This document shows positions 1 through 5,439 of a stretch of 5,439 nt of DNA, piece after piece. The stretch is from Candidatus Bandiella numerosa (lineage in GTDB: Bacteria; Pseudomonadota; Alphaproteobacteria; Rickettsiales; Midichloriaceae), in the NCBI RefSeq assembly GCF_021811875.1, contig NZ_JAJBJD010000067.1, forward strand, positions 1-5,439, written 5' to 3'. The translations under genes and the position numbers were made by a program. The first letter of the stretch is position 1; each line of letters starts with the position of its first letter. The notes beneath the pieces were generated by a model, which made no database searches, had not been told where the DNA came from, and was given only the letters and a program-made list of their open reading frames with translations.

Positions 1-49
1 ACTTACTCTTCTCTATACGTTCTTCTGCTTCTCTTACTAAAAATGACAT
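1..49 (-). CDS. 5' end of an unidentified gene, cut by the left edge
   Basis: Reading the minus strand leftward from an ATG at 49 gives 16 uninterrupted codons, MSFLVREAEERIEKSK, before the window ends. A strong ribosome binding site (GAGGAGG, 54-60) lies four bases upstream, which is why I trust this start although the reading frame is so short. The visible residues are charged and look like the start of an amphipathic helix. There is no signal peptide. The gene is divergent from the MotE-like gene at 95-703, so both promoters must lie in, or overlap, the short stretch between them. I do not recognise the family from 16 residues and assign no function. Confidence 0.6.
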   Translation of the reverse strand, partial: MSFLVREAEERIEKSK

Positions 50-53
50 TTTG

Positions 54-60
54 CCTCCTC
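54..60 (-). promoter_or_regulatory. Strong Shine-Dalgarno site for the left-edge minus-strand gene
   Basis: On the minus strand the sequence reads AAAGAGGAGGCAAAATG. GAGGAGG matches the anti-Shine-Dalgarno sequence of 16S rRNA closely and ends four bases before the ATG at 49. It is one of only two clear purine-rich ribosome sites in the window, and it fixes the start of the partial gene. Confidence 0.6.
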
Positions 61-94
61 TTTCGTATGTACTTATCTTTTCATTCTATCATAT

Positions 95-703
95 ATGTTT
101 CTTTCTGCCTATTATGCAATGGTCTTTGTCATGGAGGAATATGTGGGTATTTTAAATATCCAAGAATCTAAAGCCCAACTTCCTAAACCAGATTTAAAAA
201 AAGAAGAGCCAGATAATAGTGTGGAAGATGGCGTTAAAAATTTGAAAGAACCTAACGCACCCAGTGCACCTCTAGATACTACAGATAATTTTCAGCTAAG
301 CTCTGAAAAACAATTATTACAACAATTAAGGCAAAGAAGAAAGGAAATAGAAAATTATAAAGACAAATTACCTACAGAAAAAATGGCTTTAGAATCAATA
401 AAACAATATATCGATAACAGATTAAATATGCTGGAAAATGTTCAAAATCAATTAAGACCACAATTGCACAATAATAATCAAAACGACGATAAAAAAATTC
501 AGAAATTAGTTAAAGTATACGAAAATATGAAACCTAAAGAAGCTGCTAAGATTTTTAATGACTTACAAATTGGTGTATTGGTAGAGCTCGCTTTAAACAT
601 GAAGGAATCAAGGCTTGCAGCAATACTTTCTGAAATGACCCCTGAAAAAGCCCGAGAACTAACATCCATTTTAGCAACTCAAAGTGATATGGGGGAATTT
701 TAA
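95..703 (+). CDS. MotE/MgtE-N-domain-like coiled-coil protein (start uncertain)
   Basis: The 202-residue reading has three parts. Residues 1-20 are partly hydrophobic. Residues 25-65 are Pro/Asp/Glu/Lys-rich and probably disordered. Residues 68-125 are Gln/Lys/Leu-rich and probably coiled coil. Residues 137-195 contain the repeat pattern of the MotE/MgtE intracellular N-domain family (KVYENMKPKEAAKIFNDL, then LSEMTPEKARELTSIL). MotE proteins act as periplasmic or membrane-anchored chaperones of the flagellar stator protein MotC, but the same fold occurs in non-flagellar proteins, and no flagellar gene is visible here. The start is unsettled. ATG at 95 has no ribosome site; ATG at 131 is in frame; GTG at 143 follows GGAGG at an ideal distance and would give 186 residues without a membrane anchor. 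The frame is open upstream to a stop at 44-46 and reads hydrophobically, so an anchor could begin at a rare start codon. A weak promoter may lie at 51-79 (TTGCCT, 17 bases, TATCTT). The gene is likely real; its function is only a family-level guess. Confidence 0.68.
   Translation: MFLSAYYAMVFVMEEYVGILNIQESKAQLPKPDLKKEEPDNSVEDGVKNLKEPNAPSAPLDTTDNFQLSSEKQLLQQLRQRRKEIENYKDKLPTEKMALESIKQYIDNRLNMLENVQNQLRPQLHNNNQNDDKKIQKLVKVYENMKPKEAAKIFNDLQIGVLVELALNMKESRLAAILSEMTPEKARELTSILATQSDMGEF
133..137 (+). promoter_or_regulatory. Shine-Dalgarno-like GGAGG that could set a GTG start at 143
   Basis: GGAGG at 133-137 is followed by five bases and then an in-frame GTG at 143. It is the only clear ribosome site near the 5' end of the MotE-like gene. 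If used, the protein begins at residue 17 of the longer reading and is cytosolic. The motif also encodes Glu-Glu in the longer reading, so its presence could be chance. Confidence 0.35.
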
Positions 704-761
704 TATTCAGCTCCACATAATTTATTGTTAGCAGAATTGAATATATGGCTGGGAATTAATC

Positions 762-790
762 TTGTATTAACATGTGAATTATATTAGAAT
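762..790 (+). promoter_or_regulatory. Possible sigma-70 promoter upstream of the desaturase gene
   Basis: TTGTAT (762-767) and TAGAAT (785-790) are separated by exactly 17 bases. The -10 box matches the consensus at five of six positions and the -35 box only at its TTG core. A transcript would start near 797, leaving a leader of about 30 bases before the ATG at 826. In AT-rich DNA such matches arise by chance, so this is a suggestion supported by position. The rest of the 704-825 gap shows no terminator or small gene. Confidence 0.35.
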
Positions 791-825
791 ACCACTTTAA
801 TTGTATTCATTGGTAAATTATTGAT

Positions 826-2019
826 ATGAATGAAAAATCAAAATTAGTTATAAACTATCCAGCATTGTTTGTGATTGCTATATATCCAATTATTTTGAGC
901 ATTATTGCTATACTTTACGGATACAAATATGGAATAGGTAAGTTTGAAATAATATCTATCGTTGCTACTTACTACATCGTTAATATATCGGTTGGTGTCG
1001 GGTTACATAGATTATGGTCACATACAGCATTTAGAACTAAAAAATGGGTAGAAATTATTTTGGCATGTTTAACTGCTGGCACTCTGCAAGGCCCTATATT
1101 AGCTTGGGCTTCAGATCATATGTTGCACCATAAATATACCGACCAAGAAAGTGACCCTCATTCAGCACTAAAATATAAAAATAAGTTTATAGGTTTTATG
1201 TGGTCTCATATAGGTTGGATGATTTTTTCAGACGTAAAGCATAAAAAAATTGATAAGATGGCTCTTGCAAAATTAGGTAGAAATAAAGTAGTTTTGTGGC
1301 AATTTAGACACTACTGGAAAATAGCGATATTTATGAATACGATATTACCAATGGCAATTGGTTATTTAATTGGAGGTGACTTAAGGTATGCACTAGGTGC
1401 GTTTATCTTTATAGGAATAGGTAGAGCTATACAGCAACAAGCAACTTTCTGTGTAAATTCAGTAGTGCACATGAATATTGGCTCAAAAGAATATTATTAT
1501 GGCACTGCGAGAGATATATGGTGGCTATCCTTTTTATTGCTAGGTGAAAATTGGCATAACTTCCATCATGCTTTTGCAAATGACTATAGAAATGGTCATA
1601 AATGGTATCATTTGGATATTCATAAGTGGGTTATAGCATTGATGGCTAAAGTAGGACTTGCTAGTGATTTAATTGTGACATCAAAATTGAGAGTTGAATC
1701 AATGAAAGAGCAAGTGAGAAAGAAGACGATTGATAGTTTGCAAGAAAAGATAGATTTGATTGAAAAAGCTAGTAAGTACATTCATAAAGTTGCTTTAACT
1801 AAATTAAAGGTGGCGGAAAAATCTGCTTTAAAATTAGCAAATGATATACATGAAAATTTAGATAACGTAATTACAAAGGCAAAAGGTATAATAAAATTTA
1901 CTCAAGATTTAAGGCTAAAAGATAATATAGAAGAGAATTTGATAATAGCTTTATCTGTTAAGTACAATGAATTAAAAAAAGCTGCGCGAAAATTAGAAAT
2001 ACAAGTGGCGCCTTTTTAA
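826..2019 (+). CDS. Membrane fatty-acid (acyl-CoA/acyl-lipid, delta-9 type) desaturase
   Basis: This 397-residue integral membrane di-iron enzyme should introduce a cis double bond into a saturated acyl chain, adjusting membrane fluidity. All histidine clusters of the delta-9 desaturase family are present: HRLWSH (61-66), HMLHHKYTDQESDPH (98-112, containing HxxHH and the DPH signature) and HNFHHAF (244-250, HxxHH). The NSVVHMNIG segment just before the third box carries the further metal-ligand His typical of this family. Hydrophobic segments lie near residues 9-34, 40-60, 70-95 and 165-200, in the usual arrangement. The catalytic part ends near residue 285. About 110 further residues form a Lys/Glu/Ala/Leu-rich, probably helical tail. 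Long proteobacterial desaturases often have such a tail, so it need not be a fusion. The ATG at 826 has no Shine-Dalgarno site, but a promoter-like pair lies just upstream. Substrate and exact regiospecificity cannot be read from sequence. Confidence 0.93.
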   Translation: MNEKSKLVINYPALFVIAIYPIILSIIAILYGYKYGIGKFEIISIVATYYIVNISVGVGLHRLWSHTAFRTKKWVEIILACLTAGTLQGPILAWASDHMLHHKYTDQESDPHSALKYKNKFIGFMWSHIGWMIFSDVKHKKIDKMALAKLGRNKVVLWQFRHYWKIAIFMNTILPMAIGYLIGGDLRYALGAFIFIGIGRAIQQQATFCVNSVVHMNIGSKEYYYGTARDIWWLSFLLLGENWHNFHHAFANDYRNGHKWYHLDIHKWVIALMAKVGLASDLIVTSKLRVESMKEQVRKKTIDSLQEKIDLIEKASKYIHKVALTKLKVAEKSALKLANDIHENLDNVITKAKGIIKFTQDLRLKDNIEENLIIALSVKYNELKKAARKLEIQVAPF

Positions 2020-2037
2020 GTGTATATTTTATAAATT

Positions 2038-2114
2038 CGGGGCATAGCGCAGTCTGGTAGCGCACCTGGTTTGGGACCAGGGGGTCGGGAGTTCAAATCT
2101 CTCTGCCCCGACCA
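2038..2114 (+). tRNA. tRNA-Pro (anticodon TGG), CCA encoded
   Basis: The full cloverleaf can be drawn. The acceptor stem pairs CGGGGCA (2038-2044) with TGCCCCG (2104-2110). The D-stem pairs GCGC (2047-2050) with GCGC (2060-2063). The anticodon stem pairs CCTGG (2065-2069) with CCAGG (2077-2081) around the loop TTTGGGA, giving anticodon TGG at 2072-2074. The T-stem pairs GGGAG (2087-2091) with CTCTC (2099-2103), with one G-T pair and loop TTCAAAT. The discriminator is A2111 and CCA (2112-2114) is encoded. It delivers proline and, with U34, can probably read all four CCN codons. It sits 18 bases after the desaturase stop and 22 bases before the next start, with no obvious terminator or strong promoter between, so it is probably processed from a longer transcript. 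Confidence 0.97.
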
Positions 2115-2136
2115 TATGTTGTTTTAACTACTTTAG

Positions 2137-3933
2137 ATGATTAAAAATAAAATAAAAAAAACATCTTCATTTATTTGTTATATAGCTTCTATATATCTTT
2201 TTGTTTTAATAATAATCATATTTTTGCAATATAGTGTCTATTTAGAGCAAATAACTCGCTATCAATTTTATGAAATATCACAATATATCAGGGATAAGCT
2301 ATCTTTTGCAAAACATTATAGTCATGACAGTTTTAAACTCCTTGAATATATTGATAAAATTGGTATAGCTGATGAAAACCTAAAGCATGGATTAGAGAGT
2401 AGTAAGGCTAAGGAAATATATTTCCTGGGAAAAGTTTATATTTACAACAATAAAAAACAGAATATTTCCTTCTATGGAGATAATGATGAAAAATTATCTA
2501 TTAAAGATTTGAATCTTAATCCAACAATTTTAAAATGCCTGGATCACAAAGAAAAATTGAATTTTGGCCAGATTTATTTGGCTGATATAAAAGCGAATAA
2601 TTACACTATAGTTGCATGTTACGCCAGCAATAAAAGTCAACAGGTTTATTTAAGGTTAATGAATTTTGATAACCTGTTTAAAAAAGCTAGCATAAAATAT
2701 AATTTTTTCAAAAATTATGATGTTACGATCGTTAATAGGTATGATCAGGTGCTGTATACAAGTCATAATAAACATATAAATAACCCAGATTTAAACAGTA
2801 TAACTTCCTTAAAAAAAGGATTGAATGAAATAAAAAAGCATAATCTTAAATTCTATAGTGATACTCAGGGATTTAACTTCAAAAACTATTATAGCTTAAC
2901 AACTTTTAAAGATAACAATTTTAAGGTTTTTACAACACAAATATCTCTCTCAAAAGAACAAGAATTTTATAAATTTTTAATAGCTTACAAGCATATACTA
3001 ATAGCCGAATTTTTAATATTTTTAACAATACTTTTACTGACTATCAAGTATATATTAAATCCCCTTTATAGAATTACCTCTTCTGTGAAAAAAATACTAA
3101 TTTTTAACAACATAGGCAACAAACCTAACAAAACTAATATTTGGAAATTATCTATTTTTAGCACTATAAAACTATTGAAATCTTGCTATTTAAAACTAAG
3201 ATTTAAGTATAAAATTGTTGATTTAAAGTATGTTTTTATGGAAAAACTCTTAAAAAATTTAATCAACAATCATACAGAAAATAATAGATATCTATTACAC
3301 AATCTCAATACTCCACTTCACCAAATAAGGTTGTCACTTCAATCTCTAAAAGATGCCAAGGCAGATATTAATAATGTAGATAAAATAAGCAATATTGAGA
3401 ATGCATTAAAGCATTTTGAATCAGTTTTTTCTGCTAATAAAGTATCTCCATATAAGATTGAACTTGATGAAGCTTATATAGATATCAGAGGCATTATTAA
3501 CTCTTCGCTGGATTTAATTTTTAACCCTGACATATATAAAAAATTATCAGTGAAAAAAAATTATACTAATAATAATGTATTGGTTTTTGCAGACGAAGTA
3601 TGTTTGGAAACAATAGTTGTTTTATTGCTAAGTAGCTCTAAAAATTTGATCAGCAATATAGATAACGTAACAGTAGATATACAAACAATTTTAACTGGAC
3701 TTGAAGTGTCTATAAAATTAAGCGGTAAAAAAATCAACAAAAGCAATATAGGAAAATTTATAAACTGTGTAGATAACAAATTAAATTTAAATTATATGGA
3801 AGAACATAACATTGACATTTTAATCGTGAACTGGTTGCTTCATTTATTAAGATTTAACATGATACTAGAAACCGATAATCAGGAGTCAATCAAATATGAT
3901 ATTATTATCCCTAATATAAAGCTAAAAAGCTAA
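2137..3933 (+). CDS. Two-TM histidine-kinase-like protein with a degenerate ATP-binding domain
   Basis: The 598 residues follow the plan of a membrane sensor kinase. TM1 is at about 11-32, then a roughly 250-residue extracytoplasmic region, TM2 at about 287-304, a cytoplasmic linker (305-380), a dimerisation/phospho-acceptor helix and a C-terminal domain. The H-box is recognisable as HNLNTPLHQIRLSL from residue 388 (canonical HELRTPL), and the acceptor His388 and Pro393 are retained. The C-terminal domain still aligns in outline with HATPase_c but has lost the nucleotide-binding residues. The N-box region ADEVCLETIVVLLLSSSKN (485-503) has Leu and Ser (L496, S500) where both Asn are expected. 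The G1 region LSGKKI (528-533) lacks the Asp and second Gly of DxGxGI. The G2 region HNIDILIVNW (557-566) has no glycines, although the closing IIIP strand remains. I infer a pseudokinase or phosphotransfer/scaffold protein, by analogy with ChpT-type phosphotransferases. No response regulator is adjacent. The extracytoplasmic domain is not recognised; a Cache-like fold is possible. The ATG lacks a ribosome site. Confidence 0.72.
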   Translation: MIKNKIKKTSSFICYIASIYLFVLIIIIFLQYSVYLEQITRYQFYEISQYIRDKLSFAKHYSHDSFKLLEYIDKIGIADENLKHGLESSKAKEIYFLGKVYIYNNKKQNISFYGDNDEKLSIKDLNLNPTILKCLDHKEKLNFGQIYLADIKANNYTIVACYASNKSQQVYLRLMNFDNLFKKASIKYNFFKNYDVTIVNRYDQVLYTSHNKHINNPDLNSITSLKKGLNEIKKHNLKFYSDTQGFNFKNYYSLTTFKDNNFKVFTTQISLSKEQEFYKFLIAYKHILIAEFLIFLTILLLTIKYILNPLYRITSSVKKILIFNNIGNKPNKTNIWKLSIFSTIKLLKSCYLKLRFKYKIVDLKYVFMEKLLKNLINNHTENNRYLLHNLNTPLHQIRLSLQSLKDAKADINNVDKISNIENALKHFESVFSANKVSPYKIELDEAYIDIRGIINSSLDLIFNPDIYKKLSVKKNYTNNNVLVFADEVCLETIVVLLLSSSKNLISNIDNVTVDIQTILTGLEVSIKLSGKKINKSNIGKFINCVDNKLNLNYMEEHNIDILIVNWLLHLLRFNMILETDNQESIKYDIIIPNIKLKS

Positions 3934-3953
3934 ATTTTTTAAGTTATTTGTAT

Positions 3954-4850
3954 ATGCAAAATTATGGTTACTCTTACAACAGTATTTTACATATAATAAA
4001 TGAGAGCATGAATAAGAACAGATTGTTTCATGCATGTATTATACATGGAGGTTATGGGATAAGAAAAACCTATTTATCTAATGAAATAGCAAAGCAAATT
4101 ATAAGTTATAGAAATGAAAGTAACCACACTACTAAAGAAAGTTATTTACAATCTCCTGATTTGTACATTATTTCCAAAGATTCCCCAATAATTACAGTTG
4201 ATGATATTAGGAAAGTTAAAAATTGGATAAAACACACTACAATGAAATCAAAATACAAAGTTGTGGTAATAAATGACGTTGACAGAATGAATAAAAATGC
4301 AAGCAATGCATTCCTAAAAGTTTTAGAAGAGCCTATTGGTAATGCAATATTTATACTAAATACTTCGTCTATTAAAACAATTTCAGATACCTTAAGCTCA
4401 AGATGTATAAAAATGAGATTGGATACACCTACTTTGGAGGATTTTACAAAAATTTTATGTGAATTGCATTGTTCAAAGCCAGATGTTAGCTTCGAAACAG
4501 TATATTGTTTATGTAAAGGCGACATTAATCTAGCTATAAAACTTATTGAGCAAAAATATTTAAGCTCACTCATTGAAGTGTTTGATAACGATGTTTACGA
4601 TGCAGCATTAAGTATTATGACTGCATTAGATCTGGAAAACGAAACGGATTTTAGAATTCTTAACTGCTTTATGGATGCAATAGCATTCAAATTGATAAGA
4701 AAGGGCTTCAGCGAATATGAGTTATCAAAAAAAAATTATAAATTGCTTACAAGTTTAGAAAAACTACAAAATATTGTTACTAATCTGGAAAATCTAAACA
4801 AAAAGTACTCTCAAGAAATTATAATTAATATTTTAAAAGAATGTTTTTAA
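3954..4850 (+). CDS. holB: DNA polymerase III subunit delta-prime (clamp loader)
   Basis: This 298-residue protein belongs to the clamp-loader AAA+ family, whose members open the beta sliding clamp and place it on primed DNA; delta-prime is the stator subunit. Family marks, in order, are NRLFHACIIHG (22-32), a P-loop-like GGYGIRKT (32-39), SPDLYII, a Walker-B-like VVINDVDRMN, the ASNAFLKVLEEP signature and the SSRC motif (148-151) carrying the inter-subunit arginine R150. The last glycine of the P-loop is Arg37, which should impair ATP binding; delta-prime does not need it, as E. coli delta-prime also does not hydrolyse ATP. No four-Cys zinc cluster is visible between the P-loop and the Walker B region. 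The length is slightly below the E. coli protein (about 334). I chose ATG 3954; an in-frame TTG at 3948 would add two residues, and neither has a clear ribosome site. It follows the kinase-like gene by 20 bases and overlaps lspA by 10, suggesting coupled translation. Confidence 0.88.
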   Translation: MQNYGYSYNSILHIINESMNKNRLFHACIIHGGYGIRKTYLSNEIAKQIISYRNESNHTTKESYLQSPDLYIISKDSPIITVDDIRKVKNWIKHTTMKSKYKVVVINDVDRMNKNASNAFLKVLEEPIGNAIFILNTSSIKTISDTLSSRCIKMRLDTPTLEDFTKILCELHCSKPDVSFETVYCLCKGDINLAIKLIEQKYLSSLIEVFDNDVYDAALSIMTALDLENETDFRILNCFMDAIAFKLIRKGFSEYELSKKNYKLLTSLEKLQNIVTNLENLNKKYSQEIIINILKECF

Positions 4851-5323
4851 AGCTACACAGAAATTTAATTATAACTGGAATTTCTCTTATAACTTTACTG
4901 CTTGATCAGGCAAGTAAGCAAATAATCTTAAACTATTTAATTTCAAATAAAATTTACGTATATAAAGTTACCAACTTTTTAAATTTTGTTGAAATTTGGA
5001 ATAAGGGGATTAGCTTTGGAATTTTCAGTGAATATAATTTATCACCAATGCTATTTATTTGCTTATCATCTATTATATTATTTTTGATGTTGTATTTAAT
5101 GACAAATATAAATCCTATCATCCAAGGACTGATTATAGGAGGAGCAATGGGAAATTTAGTGGATAGAGTGATCTTTGGTAAGGTCTTTGATTTTATTGAT
5201 TTTCATATATTAGATTGGCATTATCCAGCTTTTAATCTAGCCGATAGCTTTATAGTAATTAGTGTAATTTTAATTCTGATTAGTAAACTTAGAAGCTATA
5301 TATTAAAAAATGGGCATTGCTAA
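4841..5323 (+). CDS. lspA: Lipoprotein signal peptidase (signal peptidase II)
   Basis: This 160-residue inner-membrane aspartic protease cleaves the signal peptide of diacylglyceryl-modified prolipoproteins just before the lipidated cysteine. It acts after Lgt and before Lnt. Four membrane segments are evident (about 9-32, 58-86, 92-112 and 131-150). Conserved elements are LLLDQASK with D22, NKGISFGIF (54-62, the NxGxxFG motif), GNLVDR (104-109, D108), VFDFIDF with D117, and PAFNLADS (129-136) with D135. D117 and D135 match the catalytic pair of the family, so it should be active. The ATG at 4841 lies inside the last codons of holB, a 10-base overlap, with only a weak AAAAGA in front. Translation is probably coupled to holB. 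Its stop codon overlaps the stop of a minus-strand transposase fragment, so the last few residues (NGHC) may derive from an insertion sequence end rather than from native lspA. Confidence 0.95.
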   Translation: MFLKLHRNLIITGISLITLLLDQASKQIILNYLISNKIYVYKVTNFLNFVEIWNKGISFGIFSEYNLSPMLFICLSSIILFLMLYLMTNINPIIQGLIIGGAMGNLVDRVIFGKVFDFIDFHILDWHYPAFNLADSFIVISVILILISKLRSYILKNGHC

Positions 5324-5439
5324 GCAAATATAGCGTCAAAGAAGAAATGTATATACACAGATAATTCAGCCATATCAGCGGCTTTGGAATAAGCCTTGGT
5401 TTTTCGATTGTATCTCTTGATAAAGTCTCTGAGAGAGCT
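5320..5439 (-). mobile_element. 3' end of an IS1-family-like transposase gene, cut by the right edge
   Basis: The minus strand is open from the window edge for 39 codons and stops with TAG at 5320-5322. The peptide begins SSLRDFIKRYNRKTKAYSKA and ends in an aromatic-rich helix, ADMAELSVYIHFFFDAIF. The pattern LRxFIxRYNRKTKxYSKxxxMxxLSV resembles the C-terminus of IS1-family transposases as I recall them (RRTKCYSKS followed by M..S). The catalytic residues and the other end of the element lie beyond the window, so I cannot tell whether it is intact. The stop overlaps the lspA stop tail to tail by four bases. The element's terminal inverted repeat should therefore lie within or beside the last lspA codons, around 5300-5320. 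The family call is from memory of motifs and is moderate. Confidence 0.6.

Noticed and set aside
756..770. Perfect inverted repeat TTAAT-cttgt-ATTAA overlapping the proposed -35 box of the desaturase promoter, considered as an operator
   Set aside because: Five-base A/T palindromes are expected by chance in such AT-rich DNA, and there is no second copy or known regulator match.
704..825. A hidden small gene or RNA in the gap before the desaturase
   Set aside because: All frames are broken by stops within a short distance and no stable hairpin or conserved RNA pattern is seen; only a promoter-like pair is supportable.
2007..2017. GGCGCC followed by TTTTT at the desaturase 3' end, considered as a terminator
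   Set aside because: The palindrome has no loop and cannot fold into a stem, it lies inside the coding sequence, and no partner stem is found upstream.
3561..3779. Minus-strand open frame of 72 codons inside the kinase-like gene
   Set aside because: It lies wholly antisense to a long, domain-consistent gene, has no ribosome site, and its hydrophobic composition is what antisense of AT-rich coding DNA gives.
3948..3953. TTG at 3948 as the holB start
   Set aside because: It adds only two residues, has no ribosome site, and the in-frame ATG at 3954 fits the family start better.
4142..4573. Minus-strand open frame of 143 codons inside holB
   Set aside because: It is antisense to the conserved Walker B and SRC region of holB, shows no recognisable motif and is explained as a shadow frame.

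Overview
The window comes from an AT-rich bacterial chromosome. The most likely source is an intracellular alphaproteobacterium of the Rickettsiales or a similar host-dependent lineage. This is an inference from strong A/T third-position bias, mostly absent Shine-Dalgarno sites, short housekeeping proteins (HolB about 298 aa, LspA 160 aa), a MotE-like protein and a nearby insertion-sequence remnant. No marker here fixes the genus.

Layout. Positions 1-49 hold the first 16 codons of a minus-strand gene with a near-perfect Shine-Dalgarno site. It diverges from a plus-strand gene (95-703) that encodes a coiled-coil protein ending in a MotE/MgtE-N-like domain. After a 122-base gap with a plausible sigma-70 promoter come five plus-strand genes in close file: a delta-9 type membrane fatty-acid desaturase (826-2019), a tRNA-Pro with anticodon TGG (2038-2114), a two-TM histidine-kinase-like protein with a retained phospho-acceptor His but eroded ATP-binding boxes (2137-3933), DNA polymerase III delta-prime (holB, 3954-4850) and signal peptidase II (lspA, 4841-5323). 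Gaps are 18, 22 and 20 bases, and holB overlaps lspA by 10 bases. The right edge holds, on the minus strand, the last 39 codons of an IS1-family-like transposase. Its stop codon overlaps the lspA stop codon.

How the genes relate. The run 826-5323 could be read as one transcript with an embedded tRNA. Functionally it is mixed: membrane lipid desaturation, tRNA supply, a membrane sensor-like protein, the replication clamp loader and lipoprotein maturation. I see no classic defence system, CRISPR array or prophage module. The points most worth a second look are the degenerate histidine kinase, the insertion-sequence end fused to the lspA 3' end, and the uncertain N-terminus of the MotE-like protein, where all three plus-strand frames look hydrophobic.
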